Assembly: GCA_028288365.1 (NCBI GenBank)
Contig: JAQBNU010000066.1
Location: 1 to 50,289 of the forward strand
Direction of reading: 5' to 3'
Source of the DNA: Chitinophagaceae bacterium
Lineage (GTDB): Bacteria > Bacteroidota > Bacteroidia > Cytophagales > Cytophagaceae
DNA: 50,289 nt
A model generated the notes under the pieces. It saw only the letters and a program-made list of their open reading frames with translations. It searched no databases and was not told the DNA's origin. The position numbers were made by a program, and so were the translations under genes. Positions 7,555 to 16,553 of this stretch are shown in pieces (position 1 is the first letter of the stretch; each line of letters opens with the position of its first letter).

Positions 7555-9408
7555 TCATTTGAGGTTTTGCAATAACAGATAATCCAGGTCCATCTTCTTT
7601 CCCTCCTTGCATTCCAGCACTTTATTTTTGAATTCCCAAACGGTACTTTTTCTCATTTCCAGTTCCCTTGACAACTCCGCACAATTGATTTCGTCTGCGT
7701 ATTTATTCACCTTCATCATGATGTAAAAAGCTTTCACCAAAGAAAACTTGCACTTATGTAAAAAGGTAAATGCCGTCACGGACTCACTGTATCCACAGCG
7801 TGTGCAACGCCTTGAAAAAATTCTAGCACCTGTAAAATATTTTTTATTGCTACATTTTTTACATTGAAATCCTTCGGTCCACTTGATCTCTTCGATGTAA
7901 CGCTGGCATGCTAAATCATCCGGAAAAATTTGTAGGAATTCTTCGTAACTCACATCGTCAGATTTGATACGGGCTTCGTTTACTTCTTTGATCTTCTGTT
8001 TCAATTTATGGTTATCGAGATCAAGTGTTTGGTTCCATTTATTGATTTCAATCGCTTGTTGTTCCAGTTTTACATTGAGGTATTCTAATTCTTGTGATTT
8101 TTCTGACAGCTCTCTTGTACGTTCTGTCACCTTTTCTTCCAGTTCGCAGTTGATCTTTTGCGTCAGGGATTTATTCTCCTCCAATTGCATGATCACTTTT
8201 TCTTGCGCCTCTTCTTTTTGAGTTTTCAAAAATCTAAACCGATCTCCCAACGCAATGAACAAAATACAAATCTCTAAAATAATAGCACCATCCCGGCTGT
8301 ATATAGCAAAAATAGAGACATTGCCAGCTATGTCTACAATATTCAAATCTTTTATAAAACGAAATATAAAACCCAGAAGAATAAAGGTATTACCCATAAT
8401 AAAAAAACGGGAAGGTTTGAATCCCTTATTATACAAGCGAATGGAAACCAGGTATACCAATGCAAAATGAACCAGAAAAAGAAAATAAATTACGCCATCT
8501 GGATAAGCGATGAAACGATCTATGGTATAATTGATCAGGTAAAAAAACATGGAATAGACAATCCATTTGTCATATACCGGTGTCAGGACTTTACTATCCA
8601 AAAATAATCTGGAATAGAAAGTAAAAAGTATCAACAATAAAGGATTGGCCACTATAAATCCAATCTGAGAAATCATGGCATGAGACGACCAAAGGTACTG
8701 ATAGCCGATGCCATCATCCAACATAGAATTTAATCCCCATGAAAGCACATACACAGAATAAAAAAGATAAATCTTTTCTTGCAGTGAAAAGTAAAGAATG
8801 AAATTCAATAAACAAATAATAAGAATGATACCATAATAGATACCCAATAGATAATATTCATTAAACGCATAAGAAGAAAATTCATCGTTTGAACGGATCT
8901 TAAATAAGATGCTCCCAACCACTTTGGAATAAAATTTCAAATAATAAGTCGTCTTCACGTGAGCCTTTAAATCCAGGTCCATCACCAGGTTTTTATGCAG
9001 GTAATTTCTGGATCCGAAAGGATGTTTCAATCCAGTAGAAATGGGATGGTATTGGCCGTCATTGCCCGGTGCATAAAGCTCTACATCATAATGCCTGGAA
9101 TCGAGAATTTCCAGGATCCATTTTTTTCGATTTTCAAATTCAGGGTCAACGACAAACTTTATCCAGTAGGAAGCATCGGGATTTTCCGTATACAGTTTGT
9201 CATCTTCTACAAAAGACGACGCTGGCTTTTTCAAAATGTCCTGAATGGTTAATGAATTGCTAGGATCTTTAAATTTGCTGATGTACCGCGGTGCAATTTC
9301 AAAGAATGCCGTTTGATCATTAATCACAATCGTGTCTGCAGCACGCACAAAAAGGGGCGATAAAAGTATCGTTACCCAAACCACTCTTACAAGATGCACT
9401 ACCTTCAT
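7555..9408 (-). CDS. 7TM-DISM sensor fused to an IS1595-transposase-type zinc ribbon/HTH domain
   Basis: A signal peptide (1-23) is followed by an extracytoplasmic 7TMR-DISMED2-like domain (about 25-170; 'ASYWIKFVVDPEFENRKKW', 'YYLKFYSKVVGS') and about seven transmembrane helices (about 185-395; 'YYLLGIYYGIILIICLLNFILY' opens the bundle). A long coiled coil fills 400-490. Residues 490-600 are not a kinase. They read 'FLQIFPDD..CQRYIEEIKW..GFQCKKC' with C516-x2-C519 and C535-x2-C538, then 'SVTAFTFLHKCKFSLVKAFYIM' and 'SRELEMRKSTVWEFKNKV', which is the pattern of the N-terminal zinc ribbon and helix-turn-helix of IS1595-family transposases. The DDE catalytic domain is absent. I infer a membrane sensor with a domesticated nucleic-acid-binding output. 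The gene is monocistronic. Confidence 0.85.
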   Translation of the reverse strand: MKVVHLVRVVWVTILLSPLFVRAADTIVINDQTAFFEIAPRYISKFKDPSNSLTIQDILKKPASSFVEDDKLYTENPDASYWIKFVVDPEFENRKKWILEILDSRHYDVELYAPGNDGQYHPISTGLKHPFGSRNYLHKNLVMDLDLKAHVKTTYYLKFYSKVVGSILFKIRSNDEFSSYAFNEYYLLGIYYGIILIICLLNFILYFSLQEKIYLFYSVYVLSWGLNSMLDDGIGYQYLWSSHAMISQIGFIVANPLLLILFTFYSRLFLDSKVLTPVYDKWIVYSMFFYLINYTIDRFIAYPDGVIYFLFLVHFALVYLVSIRLYNKGFKPSRFFIMGNTFILLGFIFRFIKDLNIVDIAGNVSIFAIYSRDGAIILEICILFIALGDRFRFLKTQKEEAQEKVIMQLEENKSLTQKINCELEEKVTERTRELSEKSQELEYLNVKLEQQAIEINKWNQTLDLDNHKLKQKIKEVNEARIKSDDVSYEEFLQIFPDDLACQRYIEEIKWTEGFQCKKCSNKKYFTGARIFSRRCTRCGYSESVTAFTFLHKCKFSLVKAFYIMMKVNKYADEINCAELSRELEMRKSTVWEFKNKVLECKEGKKMDLDYLLLQNLK

Positions 9409-9585
9409 TCTTATTCTTTATTAATTCACCGCTGTAAAAAACTAAAAGACTAAAATAGATGGACAAAAAAACGCTCCAATCTTGTTTAAGATCGCGATAC
9501 CCAAAACAAAATCCAAATGATTTCTTCATCAATATTTTTTTTTCTAATGCGAAGAATCAATACAGCACAAATGGCAACACTGTTA

Positions 9586-9622
9586 AATAAAAAAGTCCCT
9601 GCCTGAATCAGACAAGGACTTT
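9586..9622 (-). terminator. Hairpin terminator after the T9SS beta-helix gene
   Basis: On the minus strand, 9622-9608 pairs with 9606-9592 (AAAGTCC/GGACTTT at the base, then G-U and Watson-Crick pairs), followed by a U run from the A tract at 9586-9592. It sits about 20 bases past the stop of the gene at 9643. Confidence 0.8.
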
Positions 9623-9642
9623 CTAGAAAAAATATGGATCGA

Positions 9643-10977
9643 CTAAAACTTGATCAACGATTTATTGATGATTCCTTTTTCTGTTGTGATGAGGAGTAAA
9701 TACGTGCCTTGCGCCTGATTGGTGAGATTCACAGACTGTAGCTGTGCATCGTTTCCTTTGTTATACGTAGCACTGCCCAATACTTGTCTTCCTTTGTTGT
9801 CCAATACTTTCAGATCGTATGTTCCTTGTATGCCCTCTCCTATTTCTACTTCAAAGAAACCATTTCCAGGATTTGAATATACTTTTACCAGATCTTCCGA
9901 CAAACGAGAAATGGTAGATGTAGGAACAGGTTGAAATTCAAACGCACCAATATCTGTAGCACCGCTTCTGCTTTGACCGATCTGATCAAGAGTCGGTGCA
10001 CCGGTAGAACCTCCGGATGTACCGGCATCTATGGCAGGACTTCCAGAGATCAATGCTACGGTTTGTGTAGTGCCTCCATTGTCACCCAATATATTTGTTC
10101 CGAATACAGCAGCCTTTGTAGCACCTGTCGTATTGCTAACGCCAGTAAACGTAATTAAAGTGACGGTACCAAATATATTGTGGTTACCAATTACATCCAC
10201 AGAAGACGTTGAATACAAATCGTCTCCTGTTACACTACCAACCGCAAGAACATTCTCGAAGGCTCCTTGGTCTGCAGCTCCTCCATAATAGATACCGCCT
10301 CCGCTGTTATTGACAACTGTAACATTGATTGCGATCATACCTCCATACGAAGCAATACCAGCACCGCCACCTGCATTGTTATCTGCAATGGTGCAGTTTA
10401 CTACTTCTAAATCTGCATAACTACAAATCCCACCTCCGTAATTACCAGATGTATTTCCGCTGATCGTGCTGTTTGTCACCGTCAATGTACCAAGCGATGA
10501 ATTGTAAATACCTGCACCCTGACCGGTTCCGCTGACATTGTTTCCTGCAATGGTGCAATTGTCAATCGTCAGCGTTCCATCATTTAAAACGCCTGCTCCA
10601 ACATCACTGCTCAATTTTCCATTTCGAATGTCAAGGTTGTTAATGGTAATTTCACTTCCATTGGCAACACTGAATCCGCGGATACCTGTACCTCCTGAAA
10701 CGGTAATGCGTTCTGCCTGGCCGTTAATGACAATGAAATTGTTCAAATCAGGCAATGCCGAAAGTAAAGAAATGGTGCCTCCACCCAAAATATCAAAACT
10801 GATGATATGCGGAGAACTACTGGTCGCTGTCGCATCTGCATTGGCACTGGTAATAGCTGCACGCAAAGAGTTCGTACCTGAATCATTCAGGTTCTGCACC
10901 ACAAACGTCGTTGCTTGCACCTGATTGATCAGAACCAATACATAAAGAATAGAAAATAAAGTAAATGTCTTTTTCAT
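9643..10977 (-). CDS. T9SS-secreted right-handed beta-helix protein
   Basis: I start the protein at 10977, because 'MKKTFTLFSILYVLVLINQVQA' is a clear signal peptide; a start at 11043 would put 22 residues in front of it. The mature protein begins with a 'NDSGTNSLRAAI' motif (the conserved SLR-x-AI opening of extracellular beta-helix proteins), then about 270 residues of beta-helix coils rich in 'nCTI..N', 'NSTISGN' and 'GGGI'. It closes with 'DQIGQSRSGATDIGAFEF', the choice-of-anchor end. The last ~85 residues are a type A T9SS sorting domain ('VYSNPGNGFFEVEI', 'YDLKVLDNKGRQVL', 'GTYLLLITTEKG', 'KSLIKF'). It should be exported through the outer membrane and attached to the surface. The same SLR motif recurs six times in the giant protein at 33891-49949. 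Confidence 0.93.
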   Translation of the reverse strand: MKKTFTLFSILYVLVLINQVQATTFVVQNLNDSGTNSLRAAITSANADATATSSSPHIISFDILGGGTISLLSALPDLNNFIVINGQAERITVSGGTGIRGFSVANGSEITINNLDIRNGKLSSDVGAGVLNDGTLTIDNCTIAGNNVSGTGQGAGIYNSSLGTLTVTNSTISGNTSGNYGGGICSYADLEVVNCTIADNNAGGGAGIASYGGMIAINVTVVNNSGGGIYYGGAADQGAFENVLAVGSVTGDDLYSTSSVDVIGNHNIFGTVTLITFTGVSNTTGATKAAVFGTNILGDNGGTTQTVALISGSPAIDAGTSGGSTGAPTLDQIGQSRSGATDIGAFEFQPVPTSTISRLSEDLVKVYSNPGNGFFEVEIGEGIQGTYDLKVLDNKGRQVLGSATYNKGNDAQLQSVNLTNQAQGTYLLLITTEKGIINKSLIKF

Positions 10978-11450
10978 AGAATACGGTTTTGGTTGATGAT
11001 GTTGTTGAATAATCAAATTGGTAATAAAAAAACAAAATACCAATGCCTCAACATCTAGTTTAAAAACTGTTCACTTCACCCTTCTCATATCATAAGTCAT
11101 CAGTGATTGTCAAAAAAGGTTTAATTATAATTTATATATATTATAATTATGATTGGGAAAAATAATTCCATGAGAAAAAAATGCAGGGCTAAAATATCCC
11201 AACAAATAGCATGGGTAGAGTTATGCTTTCTATTACCGAAGATCATTTATAATTTGCCACATTGTATATTCCCAATAATGCGTAGATACACGATTCCAAT
11301 AAAAAATTTACCAATAATTAAACCTTTGCTCATTCGTAATGTCGGCTCGTTTAAACTGTAGATAGAGTATAGAAAGAGCTGGTTAATGCAACTATTCATA
11401 TACCACTGCGTAAACCTACTCAATTGACTCATGCAGTTTATATTTTTAAA
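10978..11450. promoter_or_regulatory. 473-bp intergenic region between divergent genes
   Basis: This AT-rich spacer separates the divergent T9SS beta-helix gene and the 7TM-DISM kinase gene, so it must hold both promoters. I see no convincing Bacteroidota promoter pair. Short reading frames here have no recognisable product and no start context, so I do not call genes. The one clear structure is a palindrome at 11122-11149. Confidence 0.4.
11122..11149. repeat. AT-only inverted repeat
   Basis: TAATTATAA at 11122-11130 and TTATAATTA at 11141-11149 are perfect 9-bp arms around a 10-base AT spacer. It could be an operator for one of the divergent genes or simply AT-rich sequence. Confidence 0.4.
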
Positions 11451-13472
11451 ATGAATTTGAGAAACTCTTCATACAGTAAGCTTTTTAAGATCGTCATTGC
11501 TTTGCTTTGTTTTTTTATTTTGGAGAACAGATCCAATGCACAAGAGGTGAAGGTTATTTTGAGTGATGCCGGTAAAATGTATCAGCCGCGTGAACAAGTT
11601 TTCTATTTATGGGACAAAGGCAATAACCTTACTTTTGAACAAGTACATTATTCTCCTCTTAAAAATGGTTTTATACATGCTGGTAAAGGTGCCATCAGCT
11701 TTGGCATCAGCGATGACAACCTATGGTTTAGAATCGCAGTAAAAAACACCATTCCCCAAAAACAAAAAGAATGGTTTTTTGAAATGGCCTATCCTCATTT
11801 TGACAGCCTTGAATTTTATTACCAGGACACAAAAGGAGAATGGAAAAAAGAACTCACTGGAGATAAAACACCATTTGCTACACGCAAAGTTTTCAATAAG
11901 CATTTTGTATTTCCCGTTTATCTTCCGGACACGACTACCAAAATATTCTACTTTCACATAGGCGGCGAAGGCTCCAGGCAATTTCCATTATACATAGAAA
12001 GTCCGAAAACATTTCACGAAGCACAAGAAGAAATCAGCATGGTCTATGGAGGTATATTTTTTGGTACCATCCTCATCATGTTGCTTTACAACTTATTTAT
12101 TTTTTTCTCCTTAAGAGACAAAGTATACATTTACTATGTACTGACTACGGCGTCCATTTTATTCTTCTACCTGGGATATACCGGATATGGATTTCAGTTT
12201 ATCTGGAGAACCCATTACGAATGGAACGCGAAGATCATTCCGTTGGCGGCCATGCTTACAGGCATCAGCACCATTGTCTTTACGAAGGTTTTTCTGGACA
12301 CTAAAAAATATTTTAACTGGATAGATAAAGTCTATTGCGCTTTCATTGCCGCTTACATCCTGGAATTGTGCGGTTGTTATTTTGTCAGTTATGCCGTGGC
12401 GCTAAAAGCAGCCTCTCTACTGGCTTGTCTTTCGGCCTTGTTGGTCTTATTCTCCAGTTATAGCATTTGGTTCAAAGGAAACAAGTCTGCCAAATTCATC
12501 GCCTTTGCTTTTACACTTTATCTTTTGGGAATTGTTTTACTGAACCTGAACATTACAGGATTTGTGAATAGAAGTTTCATCGTAGCACACGGCATGGAAA
12601 TAGGAACCACGATAGAAATGACCTTACTCTCTCTGGCCCTAAGTGATAAGTACAGCCGATTGAAAAGAGAAAAAGAAGAAGCACAAGCGGAACTGATCCG
12701 TATACAAAAAGAAACCAACGAAGAACTAGAAAAGAAAATAGAACGCCGCACACAAAAAATAAATCAGCAAAAAGTAGAACTCGAGGAGTCCAACAAAGTA
12801 AAAGACAAATTGCTTTCTATTATTTCTCACGATTTGAAAGGCCCGTTGAACTCCTTTCAAACACTATTATCCATGATGATCAAAGATGAACTCACCAAAG
12901 AGAACATCAACATGTATACCTCACACTTGAACAATAAGCTGGGGTTGATGATCAATTTGGTGGACAACATTTTGAATTGGGTGCGTACTCAAATGGAAGG
13001 GATGAAATTTGATATCCTGAAGTTAAACCTGAAAGACATTGTCAAAGAAAATATTCACCTCTTCAGCAGTCAGGCGGATTTAAAGAAGATCCGCATCATA
13101 GATGAAGTATCCGAAGACATCTTCATCCTGGGAGATAAAAATGTGGTACGCATGGTGATCAGAAACTTACTGGCAAATGCGTTAAAGTTTACCAAGAATG
13201 ATGGGCAAATTTATATCCGTGCCAACGATGCCTTCGGTGTGGTGCGCGTGGAAGTACAAGACACCGGTATAGGTATTCCATCTGAAAAAATAAAATTATT
13301 ATTTACCGATGCACATTTCACTTCACCGGATACCAATCACAATGCGGGTACAGGAATCGGATTGTTATTGTGTAAAGAATTTCTTTCAAAAACAGGCGGT
13401 GAGATTTGGGTAGAAAGCGAAGTCGATAAAGGTTCTTCGTTTAGGTTTACCTTGCCGACGGCGAAGGAATAA
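11451..13472 (+). CDS. 7TM-DISM sensor histidine kinase
   Basis: I choose the ATG at 11451, giving 673 residues with a signal peptide ('LFKIVIALLCFFILENRSNAQ'); an ATG at 11424 would add nine residues. A 7TMR-DISMED2-like extracytoplasmic domain fills about 30-175 ('DDNLWFRIAVKNTIPQKQKEWFFE'-like pattern). Seven membrane helices follow (about 195-390), then a coiled coil (about 395-445), a HisKA domain with phospho-acceptor H460 in 'SIISHDLKGPL', and HATPase_c with N576 in 'NLLANALKF', 'DTGIGIP' and 'GTGIGL'. All kinase motifs are intact. No response regulator is adjacent. It shares its sensor architecture with the protein at 7555-9408, which lacks the kinase. It is convergent with the OmpA gene, with 26 bases between them. 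Confidence 0.93.
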   Translation: MNLRNSSYSKLFKIVIALLCFFILENRSNAQEVKVILSDAGKMYQPREQVFYLWDKGNNLTFEQVHYSPLKNGFIHAGKGAISFGISDDNLWFRIAVKNTIPQKQKEWFFEMAYPHFDSLEFYYQDTKGEWKKELTGDKTPFATRKVFNKHFVFPVYLPDTTTKIFYFHIGGEGSRQFPLYIESPKTFHEAQEEISMVYGGIFFGTILIMLLYNLFIFFSLRDKVYIYYVLTTASILFFYLGYTGYGFQFIWRTHYEWNAKIIPLAAMLTGISTIVFTKVFLDTKKYFNWIDKVYCAFIAAYILELCGCYFVSYAVALKAASLLACLSALLVLFSSYSIWFKGNKSAKFIAFAFTLYLLGIVLLNLNITGFVNRSFIVAHGMEIGTTIEMTLLSLALSDKYSRLKREKEEAQAELIRIQKETNEELEKKIERRTQKINQQKVELEESNKVKDKLLSIISHDLKGPLNSFQTLLSMMIKDELTKENINMYTSHLNNKLGLMINLVDNILNWVRTQMEGMKFDILKLNLKDIVKENIHLFSSQADLKKIRIIDEVSEDIFILGDKNVVRMVIRNLLANALKFTKNDGQIYIRANDAFGVVRVEVQDTGIGIPSEKIKLLFTDAHFTSPDTNHNAGTGIGLLLCKEFLSKTGGEIWVESEVDKGSSFRFTLPTAKE

Positions 13473-13498
13473 GAGTTGTCGTCTTCGTTCGTACACTT

Positions 13499-14701
13499 TT
13501 ACTTCGATAAAATTTCCATTTCCACTCTTCGGTTGAGTTTTCTGGAATCTTCTCTGCTGTTGTCAGCGATAGGAAATGCACCACCATAACCAACCGTCTC
13601 GATGCGATCGGCAGCGATGCCCTTATCTACTAAATATTTTTTTACGTTCGATACCCGCTCTTCTGAAAGTTTTACATTCCGCGCTGGATCTCCCTGGTTA
13701 TCGGTGTGACCGATAAATCGGATACGAACCACTTCATCTCTTTTCATCCATTGCGCGACCAGATCTAGTGCTGCTTTAGCTGATTCTTTCAGTTCGGCTT
13801 TTGTCTGATCAAAACTCAGGCTATGCAATGCAATGCGCTCGTATATATTCGAATCTACTTTCACCGGTTCCGGATCTACAATGATCGGATGCCACGGTTT
13901 AGGATGCAATACGTATACACCATCTACTACTGTATCGGGATATTCAAATTCTCCATACGCACTCAGTGGTGTTTTTTTCTTTACCGTATCCGGCGGTGCC
14001 ACGTAATAACGGTCAACCAGCGTAAGCGTTCTATGAGGCGGTTTATAGCCTTCAGGCATGGTCTCGATATACATAAATGAAATATCATCGATTGCCATGT
14101 CATTTCCATTTACAGAAAGATTGGTATTCTCCAAACAGATCTGCGCATACGTACTGTTCTTACCGGAATACCAGGTACCCGTGACTTTGATCCAGCGAAA
14201 CAAATGATAAATGTCTTTTTCCAGGGCAATGACTTCTGTACCAATAGTCACTTTGAGCTCCGGATCATTGCCTTTGGCATCTCCTTCTTCAAAAGAAAAA
14301 CTGGTTTTAGGAGGAAGCAGTGCATAGACATTGCAAAAATAAGCGGTAAACTCATAGCGTGCATTAGGAACGACCTTCGCATTGCTACACCAGATTTTTC
14401 TTCCTTTATATCCATCGGAATTGCATACCAGGAAAGCACCATCTCCACCCGTATGGTCACCATACTCAGGATTGATCATTTCAGGATTATTCATCGCTAT
14501 ATTGGAGGTGACGACATAAGAACCAGGAGAACAGGATTCATCCTCACGGTACTCACTAAAAAATGTATTTTTCCTGGTACTTTCGAAATCTCCGTTACGA
14601 ATCAAATTAATTTCTGTGGAAGGTTGAGCAATCAACCTCGTTGCCTGAACGGCTATCACAACAAGAAAAACAACAAATCGTATCAACGGAACCTTGCTCA
14701 A
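13499..14701 (-). CDS. OmpA-family outer-membrane/peptidoglycan-linking protein
   Basis: A hydrophobic signal peptide ('LIRFVVFLVVIAVQATRLIAQ') precedes a beta-sandwich domain of about 200 residues ('NLIRNGDFES', 'WIKVTGTWYSGKNSTYAQICLEN', 'AIDDISFMYIE'), a pattern seen in carbohydrate-binding-like modules. A proline-rich linker follows, then a C-terminal OmpA/MotB domain (about 285-400; 'LSFDQTKAELKESAKAAL', 'IRFIGHTDNQGDPARN', 'LSEERVSNVKKYL', 'ADRIETVGYG', 'KLNRRVEMEI') that should bind peptidoglycan. The only usable start is a TTG at 14701, since the in-frame stop at 14717-14719 leaves no ATG. Related proteins occur widely in Bacteroidota envelopes. It may link the outer membrane or an exopolymer to the cell wall. 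Confidence 0.88.
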   Translation of the reverse strand: MSKVPLIRFVVFLVVIAVQATRLIAQPSTEINLIRNGDFESTRKNTFFSEYREDESCSPGSYVVTSNIAMNNPEMINPEYGDHTGGDGAFLVCNSDGYKGRKIWCSNAKVVPNARYEFTAYFCNVYALLPPKTSFSFEEGDAKGNDPELKVTIGTEVIALEKDIYHLFRWIKVTGTWYSGKNSTYAQICLENTNLSVNGNDMAIDDISFMYIETMPEGYKPPHRTLTLVDRYYVAPPDTVKKKTPLSAYGEFEYPDTVVDGVYVLHPKPWHPIIVDPEPVKVDSNIYERIALHSLSFDQTKAELKESAKAALDLVAQWMKRDEVVRIRFIGHTDNQGDPARNVKLSEERVSNVKKYLVDKGIAADRIETVGYGGAFPIADNSREDSRKLNRRVEMEILSK

Positions 14702-15024
14702 ACGGATGGTATAATGTTACTATTTAATTCTTTTTCAACGAAAGTCCAACAGCTACGCCCTATTCAAACGCGAAATAATACCCACACAATGTAGAATTTG
14801 CACCTCATAAATATACTGCATTTGAACAGCAAATAAGAATCAATTTGCTCGTAACAAATCAGTTATCATGCTAGCATTGAAAAAAAAGAAACGTATCTTT
14901 TTTTATTTCAAGTTCTTGTAAATGGCTTGTGGCAAGATGAGGAAATGAAAGCATGCCTACATCGGGTCAGTAGATTTAGGGCATCATTTTTATAAGCTTA
15001 TTACTGATCAAAAAAATTAAGCCT
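14702..15024. promoter_or_regulatory. 323-bp intergenic region between divergent genes
   Basis: This region separates the OmpA gene (minus) and the half-length glycosyltransferase (plus) and should contain both promoters. I see an A-run/T-run hairpin around 14880-14908 with only one G-C pair and no gene-like frame. Nothing else is supported. Confidence 0.35.
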
Positions 15025-15684
15025 ATGGACTTCAATCAACCTCCCATTCTCTCAAAGCCTTCGTCTACTCGCAAAACAGTAAAGGCTGCCTATTATGATA
15101 TGATCGTTTTTTCACCGGTGAGATGGAATTTCATTTATCAAAGACCACAACACATGGTGAGTCGCATGGCTAAAAAACGCAATGTTTTATTTGTGGAAAT
15201 GCCAATCGATTTTATCCCCGAAGAAAAAAACACCGTCGATCTTATTGCAGTCAATCAACAAATCACTGTACTAAGACCAAAGATAGAACACCTCGATGAT
15301 CTGGCGCAGCTCTTGCCTGATTATGTTTCCAATGAGATGGTGCCAATCGGTTTATTTTACGCTCCTGTTTTCAGTCCATTGCTGGATGTCTTCACGTTTG
15401 ACAAAGTTGTCTACGATTGTGTCAGTGAGTCCAACAGATCAATCACACCATCGTTTGATTTACAAGAACGAGAATCGCATTTGATCGCTGAAGCGGATCT
15501 TATCTTAGCCAACGAACAATTGATTTACGATTCCAAATACGAATCCAACCCTAATGTTCACTGTCTTCCTAATCTTACCAACTTCTATAACGGCAAGACC
15601 CTGCCTACAGCCATCATCGATCGTACAGCTGAGCGCATGGAAGTGTTGATCAGATCTTGTAGAAATTATGGCGTATTGATTTAA
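15025..15684 (+). CDS. Truncated glycosyltransferase, N-terminal domain only
   Basis: The 219 residues match the N-terminal Rossmann half of a GT4-like glycosyltransferase: 'DMIVFSPVRWNFIYQRPQHMVSRMAK', 'NVLFVEMPIDF', 'VVYDCVSESNRS', 'ESHLIAEADLILANEQLIYDSK' and 'VHCLPNLTNF'. In full-length relatives this last motif lies near the middle of a protein of about 370-400 residues. Here the frame ends about 35 residues later ('RSCRNYGVLI'), so the nucleotide-sugar-binding C-terminal domain is missing. It could be a decayed gene or a small protein with a binding role. No continuation is visible downstream, where a terminator follows within 50 bases. Confidence 0.72.
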   Translation: MDFNQPPILSKPSSTRKTVKAAYYDMIVFSPVRWNFIYQRPQHMVSRMAKKRNVLFVEMPIDFIPEEKNTVDLIAVNQQITVLRPKIEHLDDLAQLLPDYVSNEMVPIGLFYAPVFSPLLDVFTFDKVVYDCVSESNRSITPSFDLQERESHLIAEADLILANEQLIYDSKYESNPNVHCLPNLTNFYNGKTLPTAIIDRTAERMEVLIRSCRNYGVLI

Positions 15685-15733
15685 GCCTTTACTAATCCTA
15701 TTGGTTAGTTATTAGTAAACAAATCTATAGTCC

Positions 15734-15772
15734 ATAAAAAAACAGAGTCATCGAATGACTCTGTTTTTTTAT
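15734..15772. terminator. Bidirectional hairpin terminator
   Basis: Arms 15734-15751 and 15755-15772 form an 18-bp perfect stem with loop CGA (core ACAGAGTCAT/ATGACTCTGT), flanked by A7 and T7 runs. It serves the plus-strand glycosyltransferase remnant and the minus-strand mla operon. Confidence 0.92.
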
Positions 15773-15789
15773 GCTCCAATTAAATGGAT

Positions 15790-16533
15790 CTATTTCTTAT
15801 CTTCTTTTTTCTCCTCTTTCTTTTCCTCTTTGACTTCTTTGCGTTCTTCTCTTTTTTCCACCCGTTGTTCTTTCTTCATGCGCTTGTAAGCGCCTTTCAA
15901 TAAAACAGAATGTTTGGCAGCTTCCATGTTATCACTGAATCCTTTCATCCCATACTTGAGGTTCACCAATGTCTGATCCAGGTTGTCTGCAAAAACAGTA
16001 TCGGAAAATAATTTACCTACACTACCCTTTCCTGCCCTGATGTTGTGTGTAATGGCAGCCACATCGTTCGTGATAACCGCAGCATTCGTAGCTGTAGTAT
16101 TCAGCTTCGACATGATCATGTCCATGTCAGCAGGTTTGACAGTAGCAATGACATCTCCATCCTTAATGACCGTTCCAGTATCTCCGGGAGTCAGTCGAAT
16201 GGTTTTATTACCCATTAAACCTTCCGAAGAAATAATGGCTTGTGCATCTTTCTTGATAAATTTCTGTACACCTTCATCGAGTTGCATATCCACTTTCACA
16301 GTAGAATCAGAAAGAATAGAAATACTTTCAATCACACCCACATTAAGTCCAAGAAATCGCACATTGTTACCTTCCATTAATCCGCTGGCATCCCTGAAAA
16401 TACCACTCACCAGTAGTGTGCGGTGAAATAAATGTTGACGTGTTCCTATAAAATAAATCGACAGCAGAAACAACAGAGAAGCAGCTGTAATGAATATACC
16501 TAACTTGATTTTATTGCCTGTATCATTTTTCAT
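15790..16533 (-). CDS. mlaD: MlaD-family (MCE) lipid-transport substrate-binding protein
   Basis: One N-terminal membrane helix (about 11-29, 'LGIFITAASLLFLLSIYFIG') anchors a single MCE domain (about 38-115; 'SGIFRDASGLMEGNNVRFLGLNVGVIESI' then 'KDAQAIISSEGLMGNKTIRL'). The following 90 residues are helical, and the tail is a highly charged Lys/Glu repeat ('KEEKKEEKKEDKK'). The protein should form the hexameric periplasmic ring that moves phospholipid between the membranes with MlaE and MlaF. It lies 20 bases after mlaF, so the three genes form one operon. The K/E tail is low-complexity and probably disordered. Confidence 0.92.
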   Translation of the reverse strand: MKNDTGNKIKLGIFITAASLLFLLSIYFIGTRQHLFHRTLLVSGIFRDASGLMEGNNVRFLGLNVGVIESISILSDSTVKVDMQLDEGVQKFIKKDAQAIISSEGLMGNKTIRLTPGDTGTVIKDGDVIATVKPADMDMIMSKLNTTATNAAVITNDVAAITHNIRAGKGSVGKLFSDTVFADNLDQTLVNLKYGMKGFSDNMEAAKHSVLLKGAYKRMKKEQRVEKREERKEVKEEKKEEKKEDKK

Positions 16534-16553
16534 AGTTGCATCCTTATTTTTAT

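Noticed and set aside
7555..7900. An IS1595 insertion sequence
   Set aside because: Only the zinc-ribbon/HTH part is present, fused in frame to the receptor. No catalytic domain or terminal inverted repeats were seen.
10978..11043. 22-residue extension of the T9SS beta-helix protein
   Set aside because: It would bury the clear signal peptide that starts at the ATG at 10977.
11149..11361. A 70-residue plus-strand frame in the intergenic region
   Set aside because: No recognisable domain, signal or start context, and it lies in AT-rich promoter DNA between divergent genes.
14880..14908. A-run/T-run hairpin as a terminator
   Set aside because: The stem has only one G-C pair and lies between divergent genes, where no terminator is expected.
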